Shown: positions 11,168-21,741 of the stretch, one piece after another
How positions within the stretch are numbered: the first letter of the stretch is position 1
Layout of the letters: each line of letters opens with the position of its first letter
NCBI GenBank assembly: GCA_014529385.2
Contig: CM043966.1
Span: 36,122,739 to 36,186,738 of the forward strand
DNA: 64,000 nt
DNA from: Adiantum capillus-veneris
Lineage: Eukaryota > Streptophyta > Polypodiopsida > Polypodiales > Pteridaceae
Reading direction: 5' to 3'
Translations under genes and position numbers: made by a program
The notes under the pieces: model-generated
What the model saw: the letters and a program-made list of their open reading frames with translations, nothing else
Told to the model about the DNA's origin: nothing
Databases searched by the model: none

Positions 11168-12499
11168 GAACCATTTACTTTACAAGATCGTTATCTTCTC
11201 TATGGCAATAAACTATGCATTACTAACTCACTACGTGAGAAAGTAATGTATGAATCTCAAGCTCCTCCTTATGCGGGGCATAGAGGGATTCAGTCTACCC
11301 TAAAAGGGATTGAAACATATTTCTATTGGCCTACCATGAAAGCAAACATACAAGAGTATGTTTCTAAATGTGTGGGGTGCCAAAAGACGAAGTTTGATAG
11401 AGGGAAGCAACTTCGATTGCTTCAACCTTTGCCAATCCCTAATTCACCATGGGAGAGCATATCCATGGATTTTATCTTTGGATTGCCTAAGTCTATCCAT
11501 GGGAATATGGGAATATGGACAATAGTAGACAATTTTAGCAAACAAGTTCATTTTATACCTGTCAAAAAGACTATCAAAGCCCATCAAATGGCAACCCTCT
11601 TCATATCACAAATTTTCAAGTACCATGGCTTGCCAATGTCCATAGTGTCAGATAGAGATCCTAGAATGACGAGTAATTTCTGGAAGGGTCTCTCTTTCAT
11701 AATTTAGGGACAAGGCTAAACTTCTCTTCGGCCTATCACCCGAAAACGGATGGCCAAAGTGAAGTAGATCAAAGATCCCAATGGGAGAAGTACATACCCT
11801 TAGTGGAGTATGCCTACAATAACACTGTACATACTTCCACAGGAAAAGCGCCTTTCGAGGTAATTGAGGGAAGATCAAAAAGTCCCCTGCTACTTAAGGT
11901 ACACAGGAAGATCTTCGTTGCAGATGAGTATAGCCGAAACTACATGAATCTTTCCAAAAGATTAAGGATGCTATCTCTATCTCACAGCAAAGGCAAAAGA
12001 CTGCTGCTGATAAGCACACAAGAGCCCAAGCCTTTAAGGAAAATGATTGGGTCTTCTTAAATTTCCCAAGGCTTGATTAAGGCACAAGACGAGCAAGAAT
12101 CCTACGGGACACCAAAAGTACTATGCTAAGTTAGCAAAAAATTACTATGGTTCCTTCTAGATTCTTAGGCCAATCAATGAGATGGCCTATCAACTCAAGT
12201 TACCCAGCCATTGGGTCATACATAATGCTTTACATGTGAGCCTACTAAAGCCTTACAAAGGAGAGCCACCTCAAGAACCAACTATTGAAGACCCATCGGA
12301 GATCAAGGACCAAGAAGAGGTGCTGCAGCCCGAGTCCATTCTTCAACATGAAGACAAGGTATTAAGAGGCGGTAAGACTATCCGGCAATATCTTTTTAAG
12401 TTTAAGAATTATCCTTTTGAAGATGCTAGATGGATGCAAGGCATACAATTAAAGGATAACCTAAACCTTGTCAATGCTTACAATGCTTCCCTAGAGTAA
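11168..12499 (+). pseudogene. gypsy-1 integrase and C-terminal chromodomain-like tail, broken
   Basis: The zinc-binding part reads AGHRGIQSTL then CVGCQKTK. The core shows SMDFIFGLPKS and the VSDRDPRM motif. Relative to gypsy-2, 51 bp are missing just after 11764, deleting residues next to the third catalytic position. Further stops occur near 11705 and 12058. The last open part, 12182-12499, contains HNALHVSLLKPY, a usual integrase C-terminal block. It then has ESILQHEDKVLRGGKTIRQY...FKFKNYPFEDARW, which fits the chromodomain of chromoviruses that guides integration to chromatin. I do not assign a lineage within the chromoviruses. Confidence 0.85.
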
Positions 12500-12838
12500 G
12501 CAAATGTACAAATGTTTAAAATGAACAAAGTTTTTGTCTTATAAGACTCTCTTTTTCTTTATTGTGCACAAATGTAAAGTAGTATGCATGCTTAGAATCA
12601 AGTTTGCGGAGATGACGTCTCCCAAACACCAAGTAGAGCTTGTCACTCTACTATGGAAGATTGGTAGGACTCATGTGCAGACATGCTTGTGGAAACTTAG
12701 GCTCTCAAGCGCCAAATGGACTAGTCATCCATTCTGGAACGATGTCATAGGGTAAGATAGGGATCCTCTACCCGGTTGAATGGCTTTATCTTCTCTACCC
12801 CATAGTCGAGGACGACTATAATTTCAAGAATGAGGTAA
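12500..12838 (+). other. gypsy-1 3' untranslated region
   Basis: This is noncoding sequence between the pol stop and the 3' LTR. A reverse-complement counterpart is visible in gypsy-3 at 52082-52440. No strong polypurine tract is visible; the bases before the LTR are AGAATGAGGTAA. Confidence 0.7.
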
Positions 12839-13212
12839 TGTCATAATAACTAATATCTAATTCTCTTAAATGATTTTCTCATGTTAAACCGATCATTTAA
12901 TATGAGGAAGTGCCAAGGGAGAAAAATCTAGAATATTGGTTAAGCTGGCAGACCGGCCATAGTAGGGATCCAAAGGAGGGAAAATAGGGATCCAAAGGGG
13001 GGGGCATCTGCAAAAGAGCAATGTGCAACAATGGGATTTAAAGACCCTAAGATTCAGCCCATTAAGACTTCCAAAATGCTAAGGTTCCAAAATTCAAAGG
13101 CTATGTCCAAAGGTCAAACACTAGGGAAATTGGATGCTTTATGTGTGTACCAAAAAGTCTTCAAAGCTCCTACAAAGGAGGGGGCAAGCCTTGCAAGTAG
13201 GGGATGAGAGAG

Positions 13213-13251
<39 letters not shown>

Positions 13252-13766
13252 AGCTTCCTTTACACAAAGGGAAAGAGGGACACATGTCAGCTCCCTAGCC
13301 CAGATGCCCACAAGGTGCACCCAAATCCTATTGGATGGCCATGGAGGTGGACCAATGAGAATTAGGCTAGATTAAATATAGTTTAATTAATTTAAAAACA
13401 CTTAATAAAAGAATCAATAAGAATTAAGCTCTCTAGAAGACTATTGGACAGTCTTCCAAGGGGTCCAATGAGCATTCAACAGCCCAATGGCTTGCCTGAT
13501 TCCTATTGGCCAGGAGACAAAGGGGTCCAATGAGAGTTTAGTTGCATTAATTAATTACCTAAATCTCTCACAAAAGGGCAAAGGGGGACACATGTTAGAA
13601 GGCTATCACTTATGCCTCTCAATTTTCATTGGCTAAGCCTGGCATGGGCAAATGGGGTGCCTGTATGAGTAAAATGGAAGAGGGGTCTACCAAGAGGGAG
13701 AGGGGGCTGAATTTCTCAAGGCATTATTCCACACACACTCACACTAGCTCATGTGTGAAGCAAGAA

Positions 13767-13833
<67 letters not shown>

Positions 13834-14498
13834 TCTCAAGCTTTAATGGAAAGCTTATCACCTACTCCAAGCTTGTGAGAAGGGAGGCCTACACCAACAA
13901 CTCTTGGCTTTGTGATGCAAATCCAACCAAGATCCAATCTTCAATGCATGCTCATCTCCTCTACCATGCTAATTACTAAGCTATGCTATGCTAATATGAG
14001 TGATTATGTGAGGAGATGTACATCTTTCTTATAAGACTACTCCTTCTTCCTCTCAATCTACTCTCATACCCCACTAGCTCTCACCATCTTCGAAGGTGTG
14101 TGAGGTCTTGCGTCTGAGACCGTGAGGGAATCAATGTTGTGTTTTAAAGTGTTTGCTAGTGCTTGAAGCTTCCATCTTCTTTGCACTATCTAGTTATTGA
14201 AGGAACACAAAGAATTGTATTGTAAAATGTCTCCCTTGATGGGGGAAACCTATAATACAAAGCCTTTTGGAGGGGGGACCGGCTCCATATAAATCCGATC
14301 CTCAACTGTTGTCAATAGCTTAATTTCTCTCTCTTTTGAAGTATTGTTCATGCCTATCTAACTAGGTGTTATGCTTTTTGTTGCTCTCTCCACCCAAGCA
14401 CTCTTGTTATGCTCATTAGGAATCTATTCTAATGCAATGTTCACTATGTTCATTCTATTTTTCACTACACACATGTTATTAGGCCATTAAATGTTACA
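12839..14498 (+). mobile_element. gypsy-1 3' LTR
   Basis: It is 1660 bp and collinear with 5615-7188. By eye the first ~230 aligned bases show roughly 15-20 substitutions. The CT array at 13769-13831 and the CA array at 13214-13247 are longer than in the 5' copy. The downstream flank GCCAT is the target-site copy. Confidence 0.92.
13769..13831. repeat. (CT)n microsatellite in gypsy-1 3' LTR
   Basis: This is an uninterrupted CT tract of about 60 bp. The same site in the 5' LTR (about 6519-6527) has only a few units, so the expansion happened after insertion. Confidence 0.9.
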
Positions 14499-15654
14499 GC
14501 CATTGTATGCACATTGTGGAGCCATTTTGGCATTACCCTCTGGCATTGCATACTATTATGATTTATGGTTTTGAGTCCTCTTTTGGAGACTATAGTGGTC
14601 ACGGTTTACTCCCACTTTGCCAAATCTTTTGTTTATAGTGGTCAAGATCTTCTCCCACTTTAGCATCTTGGATGTGTTTTATGATTTTGCATTGAGATCT
14701 CACTCATTTTGTAGGGGAGACTCTATTTGATTTCCCCTAGATTTCTTGCGATACTTTTGGCTTATTGTCGTACACTCTTTTGATACATTTGTAGTCATTT
14801 GATTGAGACGGTGATTCCCTCTTGTTGTTGTGGTTGACTTTGCTCCCACATTGACGGGCATATGGTTGTTTTGGGCACAAACAGGTGTTCACGTACCCAC
14901 ACTCGTAGAAGTGCATATGAGATGTATGCTCATGTGGCTATGAGTTATAGGTAGCCAGATTTGAGCTTCAGTAGTGGTTGAGTTGTTCTCCCACTCACTC
15001 TACAAATTCAGTTTACAAATTCCAAGCACAGGTTCAGGTACATTTAGCAGTTGAGACTTGCATCGGTGTACCGATTGAAGAGGACAATGTAGTTACACTA
15101 TTGTGAGAGATTTTATGCATTGATGCACTTGAGCACTACAAGTGTTGGTGAGATTTTTTGAGAGTGTTTCCTCTTTGCAAAGAGTTTCTTTTAGTTTAGA
15201 TTTGGTGCACTTCTCTTTGGCATTGGTTTATGCACATTGCCCTTGCCAGTTCTGCAAAAATCTCTCAATTTCTAACTAGCGTTTCCCAGAAGGATTTCCT
15301 TCCATGTTGTAGAGCCATAGCTCTTGTTTTGGTGATAGTGGTCGAGTTATAGAGTATGCTCATTGTGGATATAGGTTGCCAATTATGCACATTTTTTTAA
15401 CAAGGTGTATTTCAATCATGAGTCTATTGCTTACACGTTATATGTAGTCACACGTTACATGTTCTACAAGTCTCTCTGGTAGAGATATGTTGAGCTATAG
15501 TTCGCATATGCGTTGATCATAGTTATGATTGTCTGGTGGTTGACTTGATCTCCCACTTTGACATTCACTTATGGAATTTAATATGTGTGATAGTCTTGAG
15601 TCTATGACAACAAATCATGTGAGACAACGATCTCATTCATGTCGACACTTGAGA

Positions 15655-16170
15655 TGTTGGCATTGTCATCACACAAGGCACATTAGACGTCGTTGGTTTA
15701 AACGTATGAGGCGGTGGTGGAAATGTATGTGTGACACAAACTAGAAAGGTGGCTTCATATGTCAATGACAGTGATGTCATGGCTACCTCTAGTGTTCCTC
15801 TTGCTTTTATGTCTGATAGAGATGCCACTTGCTCTTGATGGTTGCTAGATGAGTATGCAACATTCCACGTCATGCTTACCTCTATTGTTCCTCTTGCTTT
15901 TATGTTTGATAGAGATGCCACTTGCTCTTGATAGTTGCTAGATGAGTATGCGACATTCGAGATCACATCATGTCATGAGTGGTTTAGCACTTTTGCTAGT
16001 GGGATCCTTGGTCATGTGCATCTAGCTGACGAATCAACATATGATATAGAGGGTACATGAGATGTACACTTGTCATTACTCAATGGTGCATCTTATATGC
16101 TACGACATGTGCATTATATTCCTTCAATTACAGAGATTTTGATCTCACTAAGATAGTTGAGAGACTATGG
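15655..16170 (+). pseudogene. copia-A gag zinc knuckle and protease remnant
   Basis: The start reads CWHCHHTRHIRRRW, which is a CX2CX4HX4C zinc knuckle with the last Cys changed to Trp; copia-B has the better copy at 20430. Next comes WLLDEYATFHV at 15839, the equivalent of the copia protease WxLDSGASxH active site with the Ser-Gly lost. A 93-bp tandem duplication (15785-15963) has doubled this active-site region. A later MLRHVHYIPS block corresponds to the lxxVrhVPglrxNL region. It is nonfunctional. Confidence 0.65.
15785..15963. repeat. 93-bp tandem duplication over the copia-A protease site
   Basis: Copy one is 15785-15877 and copy two begins at 15878, with few differences. Shared blocks include GTTCCTCTTGCTTTTATGT and GATAGAGATGCCACTTGCTC. 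Copia-B at 20640-20700 has no second copy. Confidence 0.85.
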
Positions 16171-17013
16171 ATGTCAGGTACTGTTTAGAGAGAACTCTTT
16201 TCAGATGCACTATGGATGGCTAGTCATTATGGGGGAAGCCCGGAGTGGCTTGATCTACCCTATGTATGTATCTGAGGTGTGAGATGACTTAGTCTCAATT
16301 ACATTACAATCATGATAGTGAGAGACTACACATGTATCTTTCATGGATGAGCTCTAGAGTGTTGTGCAAACAACATGTCTATAGATGCAGAGTTAGAGCG
16401 GCCATGCTCTAACAAAACACAACAGATTGATCCTCTTAGGACAGAGATGCCTCCTACCCTGAAGATGAACGATATGTAGTTCTTTGACGTGCTCATGCTA
16501 GAGGCTGATATGGTGATGCGAGGACATGTGGATACAATCCCTATGGATGATGAGGGGTTGACGACTAACCTAGAGTCAAGATTGATGTGTCACCTACTGC
16601 AAATAGATTGGCAAAGGTCACTGCACATAGCATTGATGCATTTTCCACGAATATGCTGGTAGAGATTACACATTTGTTGTCAGCCTTTGAGACCCTCATG
16701 TACAACCTTTTAGTGTTGAAACCTGATATAGCAACTGCAGTGGGAGCGTTTGTAGTTGGGATTGTCAATTGTGTGGTGATTGAAACTAGCATTATACACC
16801 ATGGAGAAGTGCAAGTCATTACAAAATACTTGTAGGGTATACATGTTGATCTAGTAGGGATATACGCTTTTGTACACCGCTATAGTCTATATGGCAACGT
16901 GCATCGACTTCCAAAGAGCCAACATGCATAGGTTGAGATGAGATTCCTCCTTATACCTCATGTACATACTGATAGGTCCTATAATAATACCACTTATCGA
17001 CACATTCACCTTT

Positions 17014-17023
17014 AAGTGGGAGA
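17014..17023 (+). other. copia-A polypurine tract
   Basis: AAGTGGGAGA followed by TTG at the LTR edge is the usual plus-strand primer of plant copia elements. The same motif (minus strand) precedes the copia-D LTR at 59369-59378. Confidence 0.8.
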
Positions 17024-17024
17024 T

Positions 17025-17182
17025 TGTTGGGTTAAAGGTAGTGTGCCTCTTACTCCGGTGGTCGGACACCTTAGAGGCATCCAACCGCCCATCACTTGTA
17101 CACACCTTATTATTTACTAGATAGAAAAATAAGGGGCTCTCTCACACACATTGTGGTGAGTTGCTCCACCCACATCCTATGT

Positions 17183-17213
<31 letters not shown>
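17025..17213 (+). mobile_element. copia-A 3' LTR, truncated
   Basis: It starts TGTTGGGTTAAAGG directly after the polypurine tract and matches 4516-4710. It stops in a CT tract at about 17213, where the sequence flips into GA repeats. The last ~60 bp of the LTR are missing. Confidence 0.75.
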
Positions 17214-17216
<3 letters not shown>

Positions 17217-17226
17217 AGAGAGAGAG

Positions 17227-17270
<44 letters not shown>

Positions 17271-17399
17271 AGCTCATTCATTGAGCATTCATGTGATGGG
17301 AACTTCAATTAGTGAGAGAAAGAGTGGGGCATTAACTATTCCATTCACTCTTCTAGTCTAGGTTTAGAACATTGAAAAACAATATCAAATTCCAATAAT

Positions 17400-17479
<80 letters not shown>
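17185..17479. repeat. Compound inverted CT/GA microsatellites
   Basis: (CT)n at 17185-17213 is followed directly by (GA)n to 17265, giving a potential long hairpin. After about 135 bp of other sequence there is another (GA)n of about 80 bp at 17400-17479. The CT part belongs to the truncated LTR of copia-A. Confidence 0.9.
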
Positions 17480-17485
<6 letters not shown>

Positions 17486-17713
17486 GTTAGGAAGGATTAG
17501 GCTAGTCTCAGCAGAGTGAAAAAGGGCATCAAATACCAATCATGAGAAGAGCCTTTACTATTACAATCACCTTATGAGCCAAAGCCACAATTACATTTCC
17601 ACGAGGAGAACAAAACACATAAGCGGTTAATCCCTAGGATTGAATGCAGGTGTGTGGTGCAATTAGAAAAATTACGTAAATGAAAAAGTGTCTCCACTCA
17701 AACTTAGAGGTAG

Positions 17714-17941
17714 ACCTTACGCATCAAACGTGATTGTAATATAATAGATATTTTCAATCAAGAAAGAGTTGATCAGCTAATGTCTCTTTATCAATTCAAC
17801 ATGGTAGAACAATTAAATGATACACATTATGTATTAAGCTATACGGGAACCCTACAAAGATTGTCTGATGAGACTTTTACAGATGCAAAAGCCCAATGGC
17901 AAGATTCAATTGATAATAATAGTTTGGCTACTGTAGAATAA
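17714..17941 (+). CDS. Orphan short open frame, 75 codons, function unknown
   Basis: The frame is free of stops from 17714 to the TAA at 17939-17941. The first ATG is at 17780, giving 53 residues that begin MSLYQFNMVEQLNDTHYVLS. The composition is protein-like (mixed hydrophilic and hydrophobic, no low complexity), unlike the translations around it. It lies between the truncated copia-A LTR and the copia-B LTR and is not explained by either. I recognise no family. It could be a captured exon or gene fragment, or chance. Confidence 0.2.
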   Translation, partial: TLRIKRDCNIIDIFNQERVDQLMSLYQFNMVEQLNDTHYVLSYTGTLQRLSDETFTDAKAQWQDSIDNNSLATVE

Positions 17942-17959
17942 GATAATTCAAATCATAAC

Positions 17960-18153
17960 TATTGGGGTAAAGGTGCTCTGTGCCTTGCCAACCGCCCAGG
18001 CTATGGACGCCCGCCTACTTTTGTATATACTTAGAGTGTATATGGGGCTGCTCACTCTTGGAGTCTTCCTACCCCATATCTTTGCATTCTTGTGTGTCTT
18101 CTTCCTCACCACACCACACACGCAACTCGCACGCTATGCATTGCGCACTCACA
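17960..18153 (+). mobile_element. copia-B 5' LTR
   Basis: It begins (TA)TTGGGGTAAAGG and ends GCGCACTCACA, the same terminal blocks as the copia-A LTR, but the middle differs and there is no CT array. It is followed by a good PBS. Length is about 194 bp. The first dinucleotide is TA rather than TG. Confidence 0.75.
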
Positions 18154-18155
18154 AG

Positions 18156-18167
18156 TGGTATCAGAGA
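18156..18167 (+). other. copia-B primer-binding site
   Basis: TGGTATCAGAGA matches 11 of 12 bases of the initiator-Met-type PBS and lies two bases after the LTR. Confidence 0.8.
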
Positions 18168-20236
18168 TGTGGCTTCCCGATCCACTCTCCTTGGCATGCG
18201 TGCACAAGCTCCGAGACGAGCTAAGGCAATATGACCTTGGTGTGTAGAGCTGAGGAGGAAATAAACACGTGATCATGAGCAGGTTATGGAAAAGGCTTTG
18301 AGTAAATCTTTGCGGAGCTTGGCAAAGGAGTAGCAAGGCTTGGAAGCACAATTGACCACCCAAGCAGGTAGCATCTGGTAGCTCTACAAGCAGGCACCAT
18401 TTAGATTTGCAAAAAATCAAGCCAGGATCCGTGAGCTTTAAGTAATTTTGCACGAGCTCTACTTGATAGGAGCGCTAGAAATTAAAGCCTTTGTAATGCT
18501 AGCTAGTTGCAAGGCTTGAAGGAACTTTGAGAACCTTAAATAAGTAGTACTAGTTTTTACTTTCAATAAGGTAGCACTATGTTCACTATTAGGCAACGTT
18601 TACAAGAAGCAACAACATTTTCAAATTTGAGCAGCCTTCTGTAGCACGAGCGAAAGCTGACAGCAGAAAGCATTTTCTAAAAAAAGTGTGTGTGTAAGAG
18701 CGTGCTCACAAACACACACATAGACACACACGCATAGACTGGGAGAGAGAAGAAGTAGGGAGCTTGTGCTCTTTGTGAGCATTTACCAGGCTTTCTAGCA
18801 GGTAGCATGTGTTTTTTCATCAAGTTTTTCTCTGCAATGATCACGAGCATGTATGCTCGTCGAGTCTTGGCCACAAGCGTGGTTGCTTGGTCTGGCTTGT
18901 GTGTGCTACAATTTCCGGTCAATTGATTCCTGGATTGGCCAACTTTTGGGTTTTTCCACAAGTCGCTTGTACTTAGCTTTATGTATCACAGTGTGGGAGC
19001 TTCTATGCTCATTGATTTTCCAGACGATTGATTCCCGGATGTGTATGCAGTGTTGTAGATTGAATTGAGATTTTAATTGTGAGGTACTCCCAGATTGTTA
19101 ATCATTATGGCTAGTTTTTTGGTTTTGTGAGCCATTTTATGTCGTTATGGTATCAAAATTTTGTCAAAATTTTGCATCTAGCGTTTGCCTCTTTATGCCA
19201 TTGACACCTTATGTGTGGTAGCTTGTTATTTGGCTACGTTTGTCCTAGAGTGGGAGATTTGTGGCATCTCGAGCATTCGTTTCTCTATAGAGGCTTGTTA
19301 TTTGGCATTTAATACAACCATTTTGTGCAAGTAGTGCATGTATGCATTAGCGAGCTTGGTGATTAGCTCACAGATTGCTTGAGACATTGGTTTATGGTTT
19401 GTGTACCATTTTGATGTTGTTTTGTTGTCCAATTCTTGTCATGTGCATCGAGGATTCCGCACATGGTTTTCTCTTGGGTGTGAGAGTGGTATTGGCGGGG
19501 CAGGTTTGCTCTTAGGTGGGAGATCATTGTTAACCTCAGGCTAGAGATAGGCATAGATTTGTAGAGGTTTATGCATGTATTTTGAGTGCGCCTTGATGCA
19601 CATTTGCCCATGGTCTTGAGCCACAATTGATTGATGTGCTCTAGGTTGCGATTGCAGGTGGCACTCAAAGTTTTACGTACGGTGTTATTTGGAAGTGGGA
19701 GATAGTGCATGTATGCATCCATACCACACAGTGTGAGCTTGGCGATTAGTTGATGATTGCCAGTGTTTTGGCATAGTAGGGTTTGGCACATTTGTTGCAA
19801 GGTTTGTGACAACTTCTACAGAGGCGCTTGAGCTTGGTTCTGGCTTATGTTTACAAATGGTCTTTTGTTTGCACTCTCATTGACATTTGTCACACTTAGG
19901 CATTGGTGGTAGGGTGTTTCGGCAAAGAGATTTTGTGGTTGATGCGGTTTATGTGTTGATAGAGATTGTCTCACAATTTTGCGTCTTTGATGCCATACTT
20001 TTTGGACAGCTGGCAAGTGCATTTGGACAGGTAGTTTTGCCTTCTAGTTTGCTACTTTGGTCTCACGGCAAAGACAGGTGATCATTCTGATTGTGACCTC
20101 TCAGGGATGAGTAGGTTTGATGGTTCAGACATTGCATCATGTGGGTGAGAGTGTATCCTTCATGCATTGACACAATGAGGTTTACATGGACCATTGAGTG
20201 GTGATGCAGGTAGACCTTGCGGGATGTCTGACGATC

Positions 20237-20470
20237 AGTGTGGCAGGATCTAGAGGAAATGGAATTATCTACTATCCGTTTGCACCTTGTAGAGTCAAAA
20301 TATGCTCTTGTTATGCACGAGCCTACTACAAGAGCATTGTGGCAGATATTACATGTCATGTATGACAGATTTGAGTCATCTACGACTTGTGTGAGACAGA
20401 GGTATTCATGTCCACGTCAACAGGTTATGTGTTGGCATTGTGGTCATTTAGGGCACATCAGATGGTGTTG
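20237..20470 (+). pseudogene. copia-B gag fragment with CCHC zinc knuckle
   Basis: The translation has WQDLEEMELSTIRLHLVES...TTRALWQILHVMYD, which fits the Ty1/copia gag (UBN2-type) pattern W...A...I.L.L....T...LW..L...Y. About 30 residues later comes CWHCGHLGHIRWCC from 20430, a CX2CX4HX4C nucleocapsid zinc knuckle. Only about 78 residues of gag are readable, so most of the N-terminal part has decayed. It lies in the correct order before the protease remnant. Confidence 0.7.
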
Positions 20471-20639
20471 CTTTTTTTTGTATAAGACAACACATGAGAC
20501 ATGGTTGTCTTTGAGATGTAGTTCATGCTGTTAGCTCAGTTGATTTGACAGTTGTAGGAGCAAATGCAATGTCTAAGTACACGAGTGACGGGGATGTCAC
20601 ATTTGCTTCATTTTTTTTCATGATGTTCTTATGTCTATG

Positions 20640-20890
20640 GATTGTGCACTTCCTTTCTAGTGGTTGCTAGATGAGAATGCCATGTTTCATGTCACTCCAC
20701 ACCATGACTAACTTTGTAGCTATTCTAGCGAGATTCTTGGTAGTGTACGCTTGATTGATGGTTCAATGCACGACATAGTTGGTGCAGGAGAGGTGAGACT
20801 GTCATTATTGAGTGGTGCATCATATGTGCTAAGACATGTGCATCATGTGCCACACATGACTGTGAGTTTTCTATGAGCTGGTCAACTTCG
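20640..20890 (+). pseudogene. copia-B aspartic protease remnant
   Basis: WLLDENAMFHVTPHH at 20661 corresponds to the copia protease WxLDSGASxHxTP active site, with Ser-Gly-Ala replaced by Glu-Asn-Ala. Downstream are GSMHDIVGAGEVRL and YVLRHVHHVP, the usual flap and VrhVP regions, and then a stop before AGQLRDCGC (equivalent to xxGQLxxxGY). The order and spacing are normal for copia. The enzyme is inactive. Confidence 0.65.
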
Positions 20891-21320
20891 AGATTGTGGA
20901 TGCCATACTTCTCTTTGAGAGTGATCTTTTATCATGCATTTGGGTTCAGTGGTACTTGCAAGAGGTGCCAGGGATGGCATGGTTTACCCTATGCACGTGG
21001 ATCAAATTTGAGATGGCATGGTCTCAATTTTGTTGCAGACATGTACTCAACGGGAGACGAGACATGTGTCTTTTGCGGGTGAGCTCAATGTTGTGCAAGA
21101 CGTGTCTGCGGATATATAGTTAGAGTGGCATTGCTCTAGTGAGACACATTAGGTGTTGTCAGAGTGTGCGGATAGAGGTAGAGTGGGTCTGCTCCCTAGA
21201 GACATAGACATATATTGATGACATGGGGTTCTTTGATATGCTTATGCTAGATGCTCACATGGTTATGCCAGGATTGGTAGAGCATGGTACAATATATGGA
21301 GGGGCGGTCACAGTGTTGAG

Positions 21321-21698
21321 TGTCATAATAATCAATATCTAATTCTCCTAAATGATTTTCTCATATTAAACTGATCATTTAATGTGGGCAAGTGCTAGGG
21401 GAGAAAAAGCTAGAATATTGGTTAAGCTAGCAGACCGGCCACAGTAGGGATCCAAAGGAGGGAAAATAGGGATCCAAAGAGGGGGCCATCTGCAAAAGAG
21501 CCATGTGCAACAATGGGCTAAAAAGACCCTAAGGTTCAGCCCATTAAGACTTCCAAAATGCTAAGGTTCCAAAATTCAAAGGTTGTGTCCTAAGGTCAAC
21601 CCTAGGGGAAATTGGATGCTTTGTGTGTAACTAAAAAGTCTTTGCATATCCCTACATGGGAGGGGGTGAGCCCTTCTTCTAGGGGATGAGTGAGAAAG

Positions 21699-21741
<43 letters not shown>

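Larger units (their letters stand above)
5615..14498 (+). mobile_element. gypsy-1, a dead Ty3/gypsy chromovirus, full length
   Basis: This is a complete element of about 8.9 kb, with two LTRs of 1574 and 1660 bp that both begin TGTCATAATAACTAATATC and end AAATGTTACA. It has a Met-type PBS and the order gag, protease, RT, RNase H, integrase, chromodomain-like tail. It lies inside copia-A. The 5 bases before it are GTCAT (5610-5614) and those after are GCCAT (14499-14503), a target duplication with one mismatch. The coding region carries many stops, frameshifts and a 51-bp deletion, so it is dead. The LTRs differ visibly by substitutions as well as microsatellite length, so it is not a recent insertion. 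Gypsy-2, gypsy-3 and the solo LTR at 45840 belong to the same family. Confidence 0.93.
14499..17013 (+). mobile_element. copia-A internal region, 3' part
   Basis: This continues the interrupted copia-A. It contains gag/protease remnants (15655-16170) and then about 800 bp that reach the polypurine tract, so integrase, RT and RNase H are largely or wholly deleted. Blocks around 16290-16400 match the same place in copia-B (about 21040-21140), so both descend from one internally deleted form. Confidence 0.6.
18168..21320 (+). mobile_element. copia-B internal region
   Basis: This is decayed copia sequence with recognisable gag and protease at 20237-20890. Much of 18168-20236 shows no readable protein; the open frames here are shadows. 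The element is interrupted at 21320 by gypsy-2 and its 3' LTR is not in the window. Confidence 0.65.

Noticed and set aside
15637-15966. Minus-strand 109-codon frame with an internal repeated peptide
   Set aside because: The repeat is the 93-bp duplication of the plus-strand protease remnant; the minus frame is a shadow.
16565-16835. Complementary frames of about 83 codons on both strands near the copia-A 3' part
   Set aside because: No known motif, no counterpart readable in copia-B, and the region is internal to a dead element; not listed as a gene.
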